Assembly: GCA_036822055.1 (NCBI GenBank)
Contig: DAISIK010000012.1
Location: 1-64,000 of the forward strand
Length of the DNA: 64,000 nt
From: DAISIK01 sp036822055
Lineage (GTDB): Bacteria; Verrucomicrobiota; Verrucomicrobiia; Opitutales; Puniceicoccaceae
Direction: 5' to 3'
The position numbers were made by a program, and so were the translations under genes. The notes beneath the pieces were generated by a model. The model saw only the letters and a program-made list of their open reading frames with translations, made no database searches and had not been told where the DNA came from. Below are positions 16,201 to 23,041 of this stretch, piece after piece. Position 1 is the stretch's first letter, and each line of letters begins with the position of its first letter.

Positions 16201-17403
16201 CTAAATCGAAACCACGCGCAGGCTCTCTCGCGCAATCATCAATTCCTCGTTTGTCGGCACCACCAAGACCGGGACCCGGCTGTCCCCTGAGCTGATTACC
16301 CCCGTCGTCCCTCGCTTGAGGTTCTCATTGCGCTCGTCGTCCACCTCTAAACCAAGCAGCTTCAAACGCCCTAGCATCGCCGCCCGGATCCCTGCCGCAT
16401 TCTCCCCAATCCCACCAGTAAAGACCACTCCATCCAGCCGCTCCAACCCCGCCGCCATCTGCAGCACACTTTTTGCCGCTCGATAAACAAACACCTGGAT
16501 CGCCAAGGCGGCCCTTTCCTTACCATCCGCCATCGCCTGCTCCAAAGTCCTCATGTCGTGACTGATCCCCGACACCCCGAGGAGACCCGATCTACGGTTC
16601 AGCATCTCCGACACCTCGCTCGCTGTCATTCCGCGACGCTCCGCCAAAAACCGACCAAGGTCCGGGTCGACATCGCCCGAGCGCGTCCCCATCACCATCC
16701 CCTCCAGAGGGGAAAGGCCCATTGAGGTATCCACACTCTCACCACCGCGAATCGCGCACGAGCTGCACCCATTTCCCAAATGGAGGGTGATCAGCGAAAC
16801 CTCGTCGACTTTCTTGCCCAGAAAGCGGGCCGCCTCGTTCGCCACATACCCGTGACTCGTCCCATGAAAACCATAGCGCCGGATGTTCAACTCCTCGTAC
16901 AACTCGTAGGGTATGGCGTAGAGATAAGCCTCAGGAGGCATCGTCTGGTGAAAAGCAGTATCAAAAACCGCGACCTGGGGCAGGTCTGGAAAGAGCGCGC
17001 TAACCACTTCAATGCCCAGTAAATTCGCCGGGTTGTGCAAGGGCGCCAGGTCCGAACAGGCTCGAATCTCCGCCAAAACCGCTTCGTCCACCAAGACTGG
17101 CTCGGAGAAACGTTCCGCCCCGTGAACAACCCGATGCCCCACCAGCCTCGGCATCTTCTCCTCCGGCAGCAACCTCTGGATGCTCTCCAAAAGATGCTTC
17201 ATGGCCCCTTCATGGCGCTCTCCAGGTATCGGCTGGCTCTCCTTTTTATCAGCGACCGACAAATGAAGTTCAGCGCCTGCATCGCCCAACCGTTCCGCAA
17301 TTCCGGAAACCAAACATTCGCCGCCAACAACCTCAATCACCGCGAACTTAATCGAGGAACTGCCACAGTTGATCACCAGCACCGTTACCGTTGTTTCCGC
17401 CAT
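16201..17403 (-). CDS. ackA: Acetate kinase
   Basis: Cytoplasmic ASKHA-fold kinase making ATP from acetyl phosphate, or the reverse during acetate use. 400 aa, the family length. Signatures: VLVINCGSSSIKFAVIEV at the N-terminus, GHRVVHGAERF (about residue 88), VFDTAFHQTMPPEAYLYA, RRYGFHGTSHGYV (about 172-184), ITLHLGNGCSSCAI (about 203), MGLSPLEGMVMGTRSGDVD and VFTGGIGENAAGIRA (about 330). All catalytic arginine, histidine and aspartate motifs are intact. It is upstream of full-length pta on the same strand, separated by about 105 bases. Confidence 0.97.
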   Translation of the reverse strand: MAETTVTVLVINCGSSSIKFAVIEVVGGECLVSGIAERLGDAGAELHLSVADKKESQPIPGERHEGAMKHLLESIQRLLPEEKMPRLVGHRVVHGAERFSEPVLVDEAVLAEIRACSDLAPLHNPANLLGIEVVSALFPDLPQVAVFDTAFHQTMPPEAYLYAIPYELYEELNIRRYGFHGTSHGYVANEAARFLGKKVDEVSLITLHLGNGCSSCAIRGGESVDTSMGLSPLEGMVMGTRSGDVDPDLGRFLAERRGMTASEVSEMLNRRSGLLGVSGISHDMRTLEQAMADGKERAALAIQVFVYRAAKSVLQMAAGLERLDGVVFTGGIGENAAGIRAAMLGRLKLLGLEVDDERNENLKRGTTGVISSGDSRVPVLVVPTNEELMIARESLRVVSI

Positions 17404-17770
17404 CTTGCCCCAGAATCTCCCTTTCAGAGATCAAGACCGCAAGACAAAGTAACTCCTCAACCCGACCCAGCCGCGTTTCGATTCCGTGAAAAACAACCAC
17501 CTGTCGAAGCCGGTCTAAGATTCCCGAAATTCAAGCCCTGAGGTACCGGAACAGATCCCCCCTCTCGGGCCAGCCAAAATCAGTAGCCACTCTGCGCTTC
17601 GACTGCCAAAGGCACCGTACCTCCCTGCCGTACCCCGGCCCACCAATCGTTATCCACTCGATTTGCGTTGCCTCAATTTTGGATTTAAAAACCAACTTCG
17701 CCGCTTAAATTTAATCCTTCCAGGCTTACCTTTTTCCCAACCGAACTATCTAACCCAATCAGTCCATCCC
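17404..17770. other. Divergent intergenic region between ackA and msrB
   Basis: About 370 bases without a credible gene. The right half becomes AT-richer (around 17680-17735), as expected for the msrB promoter zone, but no confident -35/-10 pair, operator or stem-loop with U-tract was found. Confidence 0.5.
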
Positions 17771-18202
17771 ATGTCTGCTCAAGAACCGCCCTCCTCCCTC
17801 GACTTCCCCTTCTCCCGCTCCGAATCCGAGTGGCGGGAACTCCTCGGTCCCGAACGCTTCCGGGTAATGCGCCAGGAAGGCACCGAACCGCCTTTCAACA
17901 ACCCTCTCTATGCTGAGAAACGTCCCGGAACCTACGTTTGCCCCGCCGACGGCACCGTCCTCTTCCGGAGCGAGGATAAGTTCGATTCCGGCACCGGGTG
18001 GCCCAGCTTTACTCGCCCAGCTTCGCCGGACGCGGTTGCCACACGCATCGATTCCTCTCATGGGATGATCCGCGAGGAGGTTCTCTGTGCCACCTGCGGT
18101 TCTCACCTCGGTCATGTCTTTCCCGATGGCCCCCCTCCCACCGGGCTTCGCTACTGCATGAACTCTGCGGCCCTCAAATTCATTCCAGATCCTGGAGCCT
18201 AG
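17771..18202 (+). CDS. msrB: Peptide-methionine (R)-S-oxide reductase MsrB
   Basis: Repairs R-methionine sulfoxide in oxidised proteins using thioredoxin. 143 aa from ATG 17771; an earlier in-frame start gives non-homologous sequence. Family motifs: FDSGTGWPSF (71-80), SHGMIREEVLC, CGSHLGHVFPDGPPPTGLRY and the catalytic cysteine C129 in RYCMNSAAL. The structural zinc site normally uses two CxxC pairs; the second is present (C106, C109) but the first reads C57-P-A-D60, with aspartate for the second cysteine. The position of the usual resolving cysteine in the GWPSF motif is threonine, as in many MsrBs recycled directly by thioredoxin. Confidence 0.95.
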   Translation: MSAQEPPSSLDFPFSRSESEWRELLGPERFRVMRQEGTEPPFNNPLYAEKRPGTYVCPADGTVLFRSEDKFDSGTGWPSFTRPASPDAVATRIDSSHGMIREEVLCATCGSHLGHVFPDGPPPTGLRYCMNSAALKFIPDPGA

Positions 18203-18387
18203 AACGCGTACGAGGGGGTCTCTGTTAGTCTAGAATCCTTCGCACTATTGCCCTTCCAGCTTGGTTCTTGGCCCCCCCGACCACTAGCCTGGCGTCTGCT
18301 TTGATGCTTTACCAATCGGCTGCTCTCAATTTAGTTTCAAAGAGGCTATACATCATTCCTGCTCTATCCCAACCGCTGTCTACCGCA

Positions 18388-19371
18388 ATGAATCGTCCAA
18401 GCCCGTTAACATTGGTCTCCCTCATCTTGATCACCCTGATCGTGGGCTCCTCCAATCTGGCCGCCATCACGGTTGATAACTTTTCCCCGGCCACCAACCA
18501 GCGATTTGCTAATAATACCGCTTTCATCGCTAACGATTTTAATCTCTCCGGAATTTCGATCACCGACAACGGAAGATGGGTCACCATGGTCAGTCCCAAC
18601 GTCTTCCTCTCCGCTCACCACTTTTTTCCGTCCAACAGTACTTCTCTCACTTTCTATCAAACCAACGACCTCAACGGTACAAGCTCCAACCGAACCATCT
18701 TGTCGAGCCAACGCATTGGCACCTCCGACCTTCGCATCGGGCTTTTGGATCAACCGCTTTCCAAAAAGTTCACCTACTACAATTTTGCCACCCAGGATAC
18801 CACCAACAACAATACCCTCCCTTTCGGCCCCAACGCGATCAACAGCGAAAGCTTTGTAAACTCTCCCTACAAAGACGCCATCGGTTTCCACTTTGGAAAA
18901 AATCCGGGAAGTCTCGCTGGTGGCAACAGCACCCTTACCGTCGGGCAAAATCGCATTGATACGTTCTTTGAAAATGTCACTGCTGCAGGAACCACCGACG
19001 ACGCCATTGGCTCAGAGGTCAACCCTTCGACAAGCCCGGTCTACGTCGCCTATGAAGCCTTCCTTCAAGGCGGTGACTCAGGCGCCCCCCTCATGGTTGA
19101 CGGGGGCAACAACGAGCTGATCCTGGTGGGGATCAATTGGTTTGTCGCACAAAACGCCGACAATACCAAGAGCTTCAACGGAGCTTCTTACGTCGGTAAC
19201 TACGATGTCCAGATCCAGGCCTTTATCGATGCCAATGCAGCTCTGGTGCCCGAGGCCAGTAGCACCATTTTCCTCATCAGTCTGGCCTCTCTGGCCCTCA
19301 CAGTAACCCGCCGCCCACTCCGTTCCTCATTGGCGGCCAGCCAAACCGATAGCCGAGCGAGAGGCAGCTGA
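18388..19371 (+). CDS. Secreted trypsin-like serine protease with PEP-CTERM-like anchor
   Basis: About 327 aa from ATG 18388, the start that directly gives a signal peptide (MNRPSPLTLVSLILITLIVG, cleavage after SNLAA). The chymotrypsin-fold triad is visible: SAHHF (His about 76), SDLRIGLLD (Asp about 114) and GGDSGAPLMV (Ser about 230). Many Asn/Thr residues suit an extracellular protein. Near the C-terminus VPEASSTIFLISLASLALTVTRRP is a PEP-CTERM-type sorting tag (V-P-E, one hydrophobic helix, then arginines), expected to be processed by an exosortase/EPS system. Unusually the tag is followed by about 19 further residues. Target substrate unknown; it may mature or degrade surface proteins. 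Confidence 0.8.
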   Translation: MNRPSPLTLVSLILITLIVGSSNLAAITVDNFSPATNQRFANNTAFIANDFNLSGISITDNGRWVTMVSPNVFLSAHHFFPSNSTSLTFYQTNDLNGTSSNRTILSSQRIGTSDLRIGLLDQPLSKKFTYYNFATQDTTNNNTLPFGPNAINSESFVNSPYKDAIGFHFGKNPGSLAGGNSTLTVGQNRIDTFFENVTAAGTTDDAIGSEVNPSTSPVYVAYEAFLQGGDSGAPLMVDGGNNELILVGINWFVAQNADNTKSFNGASYVGNYDVQIQAFIDANAALVPEASSTIFLISLASLALTVTRRPLRSSLAASQTDSRARGS

Positions 19372-19404
19372 CCTCAGAAAGCTCCGGTAGATTGACCTTT
19401 TTCC

Positions 19405-19854
19405 ATGCTTACTCCCTTTCGCTGGCTCAAGGTCTCGCCCACCTCATGGGGTACTTTCTCGCGCTTTGCTGTCGTCGGCGGATCAGTCTCCATTGTCGAT
19501 ATTTGGATTCTCTATTCCCTCATCGATTCCTGTACTGATCCCTACCTCGCCCGTGCCGCTTCCCACACCACTGCCATTGTCGTCGGGTATTTTCTCCATC
19601 GGCACTACACCTTTCGGGACGTGGTTGCCCTTAGGGCTTTCCCTCAAAGTTTCGCCCGGCATTGCTGCGCCCAGATGACAGGCGGTCTGATCAATTTGGC
19701 CATCTATGCGGCAATCGTCATGGTCGCTCAGACCCTCGGCAACCGGATTGATGCCTCCAATTTGATTCCCATGGTTGCGGTGTGGATCGGGGGAGTCGTC
19801 GGACTGTTTGCCAATTTCCACTTCTCCCGCCGTTTTGTTTTCAACTCGCGGTGA
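19405..19854 (+). CDS. GtrA-like four-helix membrane protein
   Basis: 149 aa with four hydrophobic helices and the GtrA-family pattern: FAVVGGSVSIVDIWILYSL in helix 1, VVGYFLHRHYTFRD after helix 2, and the closing GLFANFHFSRRFVF. Family members are thought to help translocate polyprenyl-phosphate sugars across the inner membrane for surface-glycan modification. Its stop overlaps the GTG start of the sulfotransferase (GTGA at 19851-19854), so it begins a coupled gene set for an envelope glycan. Confidence 0.85.
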   Translation: MLTPFRWLKVSPTSWGTFSRFAVVGGSVSIVDIWILYSLIDSCTDPYLARAASHTTAIVVGYFLHRHYTFRDVVALRAFPQSFARHCCAQMTGGLINLAIYAAIVMVAQTLGNRIDASNLIPMVAVWIGGVVGLFANFHFSRRFVFNSR

Positions 19855-21056
19855 AGACACCGCCAAGCGTGATCCCTGAACTGCTCAAAACTCCCCTTCG
19901 GCACTTCAATTGGTTCATCTCCTCCTGGATTCCTGCCCTCGGATCACCGGCTCCCCTCACCAAGCGCCGGATCCTCTTTCTCCTTTTTCTTTTTCCGCCC
20001 TTCGCCCTCCTCCAGACTATCCATGCCTGCTTTCTCGCCCTCGATCATCTGATCTTTCCAGGATTTAAGAGGGTCACCATTCCTAACCCGGTTTTCATCA
20101 CCGGTGTTCCGCGCAGCGGCACTACCTTTGTCCACCGCACCCTTGCTTCCGATACGGAACACTACACCACGGTCGCCACCTGGGAGGCAGTCCTTGCCCC
20201 GTCCATCATCCAGAGATACCTCCTCCGCGCCGCTGCCAGACTGGACCGCCGGATCAGCTCACCCTTCCGTAAACTAATCCATTGGATCGAGCGACGAGCT
20301 ACCCGCTCACTCGATCACCTCCACCCGACCAGCCTGAAAGACCCCGAAGAAGATTACCTCCTCCTGCTTCCCTACCACGGAGCCCTCATTCTGCTGCTCG
20401 CCTTCCCTCGCTCAAAAAGGCTTAGGGCCCTCGCTAATTTCCCCAGCTTGCCTCCATCCGACCGCCGAGCCCTCATCGAGGCCTACTACAGGCTTCTCCA
20501 GCGCCACCTCTTTTTCCATTCCCCGAACCGAAGGCTGCTCTCAAAAAATGCTGCCTTTGCCTCCTGGATCCCCGATCTGCAAAAAGCCTTCATCAATCCC
20601 ACCTTTATCATTTGCGTCCGGCCACCAGAGGAGGCTCTTCGCTCCCTTACCGGCTCTCTCGTCCCTGCCCGCCGCCTTTTCGGCACCGACCCCCAGGGAA
20701 CCTGGACCGAGGCCACCTTCGCCGAAACCCTGCAGGAGGCATACCACTCGATTGAACGCTTCCTCGAGGAGTCAGATCCTGCCGCTCGCATCGCCCTCGT
20801 CGAGCAACCTAGCCTCGCTGCTAACTCCGCCTCCCTCCTCGGCCAACTGATCAGCCATTTAGACCTTCCCGATAGCATCAACCTTCAAAAGGTCCTCGCC
20901 GCGCTGCCCACCACTCACCTCGGCACCCAACATCCCCATACCGAAACCAACCGAACCGGCGGGTCTCAAATACAGGATTGCTCAACCCGTGCTTATCAGA
21001 GAATCATCGCCTCGTCTCACTCCCTCACGGCGACCAATCCCCATGTTCAATCTTAA
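19851..21056 (+). CDS. PAPS-dependent sulfotransferase family protein
   Basis: About 401 aa from GTG 19851. After a hydrophobic N-terminal stretch (RILFLLFLFPPFALLQ) comes the PAPS 5'-phosphosulfate loop FITGVPRSGTTFVHRTLASD (about residues 82-101). Further family traits are LKDPEEDYLLLLPY, FHSPNRRLLSKNAAF (K before an N/A segment, the usual catalytic region) and NPTFIICVRPPEEALRSL, the 3'-phosphate-binding R-P-P segment. Likely sulfates a carbohydrate or lipid at the inner membrane. It is coupled to GtrA upstream; its 3' end runs 14 bases into the ATG region of the next glycosyltransferase. Acceptor unknown. Confidence 0.82.
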   Translation: MKTPPSVIPELLKTPLRHFNWFISSWIPALGSPAPLTKRRILFLLFLFPPFALLQTIHACFLALDHLIFPGFKRVTIPNPVFITGVPRSGTTFVHRTLASDTEHYTTVATWEAVLAPSIIQRYLLRAAARLDRRISSPFRKLIHWIERRATRSLDHLHPTSLKDPEEDYLLLLPYHGALILLLAFPRSKRLRALANFPSLPPSDRRALIEAYYRLLQRHLFFHSPNRRLLSKNAAFASWIPDLQKAFINPTFIICVRPPEEALRSLTGSLVPARRLFGTDPQGTWTEATFAETLQEAYHSIERFLEESDPAARIALVEQPSLAANSASLLGQLISHLDLPDSINLQKVLAALPTTHLGTQHPHTETNRTGGSQIQDCSTRAYQRIIASSHSLTATNPHVQS

Positions 21057-22233
21057 CACAGCCCCCGAGCCCATCGCCTCTGCAAGCTCAGCCCGGTTGG
21101 TTCCCACCACCCCAAGCCCGAAATCGACTACCCAGATCGGCCTTCGCATCGCTTTTTTCTCCGATTCGCTCCCCGAACGCAACGGTACCGGTGCTTACTA
21201 CCACGACCTCATTGCCCAGCTCGAACCAAGGGTCGCCGAGATCAAGATCTTCCAGCCAGCCCATCGCTCCAACAATCCGTTCCTTTCCCTTCCGATGCCG
21301 GGAGACCCTCTTCAGCGCCTGGTCTGCCCGCATCTATTTCGAATCGCCAAAGCCTATCGCGCCCTCAAACCACATATTGTGGTCGGCATCACCCCCGGGC
21401 CCTTCGGTCTCCTTGGCCTCTATCATGCCAGACGCTCTGGCAACCATTTCATCACCGCCTTTCACACGGATTTCGATCAGCTCGCCAAAATCTACTGGCA
21501 GCCAGCTTTTCGTGGCATCGCCAGTGCCTACCTGCGCTCCATCAATCGGATCCTTTGCGAGAGAAGCGCTGCCGTTACCATCAACAACTCCAACCTCTCT
21601 AAAGACGTCTTTGATCTCGGAGCCCAGCGGGTGGAAATCATGGGAACCCCCCTTCCCCTCCCCTTTTTGACCCAGCCACTCACCCCCCCTCAGGAAGAGA
21701 TCAAGCAGGTTTGCTTCGCCGGACGCCTGGCCAAGGAAAAGAACATTGACCGCTTTATTGAGGCAGCCCGCGAGTTTCCCGGGATCCGCTTCGTCATCGT
21801 TGGCGATGGCCCCCTTCGCCAGAGCCTCCAGCAGCTCGCCCGCGGCATCCCCAACATCCGCTTCCTCGGCTGGCTCAAGCGCCACCAAATCATCGAAGTC
21901 CTCGACGCCTCCAGCCTCCTTGTTCTCCCCTCCGAGGTGGAGACCTTCGGATCGGTTGCTCTCGAGGCGATGGCTCGCGGTCGTCCCGCCCTCGTCTCTT
22001 CCAATGCGGGCATTCACGATTGGCCAATCCTGGCTGATGGCCTGTTTGCCCTCCAGCGAAACGAGCCCGTCGCCGCTGCCATTCGACGCCTTATCTCGGT
22101 CCCGCCAGATGTCCTGCGCAAGCGGGCCACCAACGCCCGTCGCGCGGCAGAGAGTCTCAACCATGATACCATTTCTCAGTGGGTCGAGGTGCTTCAGCGC
22201 TACGCCTTCCCTCCAGCAGCTCACCTGGTCTGA
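21043..22233 (+). CDS. GT4-family glycosyltransferase
   Basis: About 396 aa from ATG 21043, overlapping the sulfotransferase stop by 14 bases; an alternative start at 20989 would overlap more. GT-B architecture: IAFFSDSLPERNGTGAYYHD at the N-terminus (acceptor loop), HIVVGITPGPFGLLGL, TAFHTDFDQLAKIYW, then the donor domain with VCFAGRLAKEKNIDRF and EVETFGSVALEAMARG. Resembles the branch that includes mannosyl- and glucosyltransferases acting on lipids. Part of the coupled set GtrA, sulfotransferase, glycosyltransferase, deacetylase; sugar and acceptor unknown. Confidence 0.87.
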   Translation: MFNLNTAPEPIASASSARLVPTTPSPKSTTQIGLRIAFFSDSLPERNGTGAYYHDLIAQLEPRVAEIKIFQPAHRSNNPFLSLPMPGDPLQRLVCPHLFRIAKAYRALKPHIVVGITPGPFGLLGLYHARRSGNHFITAFHTDFDQLAKIYWQPAFRGIASAYLRSINRILCERSAAVTINNSNLSKDVFDLGAQRVEIMGTPLPLPFLTQPLTPPQEEIKQVCFAGRLAKEKNIDRFIEAAREFPGIRFVIVGDGPLRQSLQQLARGIPNIRFLGWLKRHQIIEVLDASSLLVLPSEVETFGSVALEAMARGRPALVSSNAGIHDWPILADGLFALQRNEPVAAAIRRLISVPPDVLRKRATNARRAAESLNHDTISQWVEVLQRYAFPPAAHLV

Positions 22234-22991
22234 TGCAGGCCCTTCTCTCGGTTCACGATTTAATGCCCGAGACCATCCCCGCCGTGACGGACATCCTCCG
22301 GCGTCTTGAGGCGCTCGGCATCCATCATCCCACCCTCCTGGTCGTCCCCGGACTCCCCTGGGACTCATCCGGCATCGACCAGCTCCGCAAGTGGTCAGAC
22401 TCCGGGAAAGTCCTCGCCGCCCACGGCTGGCTTCATCGGACCCAACCCCGCAGATGGTTCCACCGGCTTCACAGTGCCTTCATCTCCCGCCAAGTCGCCG
22501 AGCACCTTGCTCTCGATTCCCACGCCATCCTCAACCTCATCCACCAATCTGGCGATTGGTTCGTCGCCCATAACCTGCCCCGGCCAAGCCTCTATGTTCC
22601 CCCAGCCTGGGCCCTTGGTCCGCTGACCAAACGCGACCACCTCCAGCTTTCCTTTCAAGCTGTCGAAACCCTCCGCGGTGTCCACTGCCATCAACCCGGA
22701 TCTTCATCCATCATCACCCACACCCTCCCCCTCCTTGGCTTCGAGGCAGACACCCGCCTCCGCGCCTTTTTCCTCAGGCATTTTAACCGCTACAACTTTC
22801 GCTTAGCCCGAAAAACCGGGAAGCCCCTTCGCATTTCCATCCACCCCCGGGATTTCGAACTCCTCCTTGCCGATCGTCTCGATCAGTTACTCCGCCAGCC
22901 CTTTGAGTGGCTGCCTTACCGGGCCCTCTACCAACCGGAGAAAGACGCTCTCAGGTCTCCATCACCTTCGGCGGCTGGCCTGAGAGAATAG
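22233..22991 (+). CDS. Polysaccharide deacetylase-like protein (DUF2334 type)
   Basis: 252 aa from ATG 22233, which shares bases with the upstream stop (TGATG), indicating coupling. NodB-like fold clues: LLSVHDLMPETIP (the aspartate pair region, HD at 7-8), LLVVPGLPW, LAAHGWLHR (metal-binding His motif), SLYVPPAWALG and a late LRISIHPRDFE with the second conserved His. DUF2334 and related proteins remove acetyl groups from amino sugars or act as NodB-fold hydrolases. As the last gene of the sulfotransferase/glycosyltransferase set it probably trims the same glycan. Confidence 0.75.
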   Translation: MQALLSVHDLMPETIPAVTDILRRLEALGIHHPTLLVVPGLPWDSSGIDQLRKWSDSGKVLAAHGWLHRTQPRRWFHRLHSAFISRQVAEHLALDSHAILNLIHQSGDWFVAHNLPRPSLYVPPAWALGPLTKRDHLQLSFQAVETLRGVHCHQPGSSSIITHTLPLLGFEADTRLRAFFLRHFNRYNFRLARKTGKPLRISIHPRDFELLLADRLDQLLRQPFEWLPYRALYQPEKDALRSPSPSAAGLRE

Positions 22992-23041
22992 CCGCCGCCC
23001 CGATTCCGGCCCGGTCTGCGGTTTTCGGACCGCAACCGCCG

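Noticed and set aside
21334..22368. 344-codon antisense frame under the glycosyltransferase and deacetylase
   Set aside because: No motif; the opposite strand has two clear family members.
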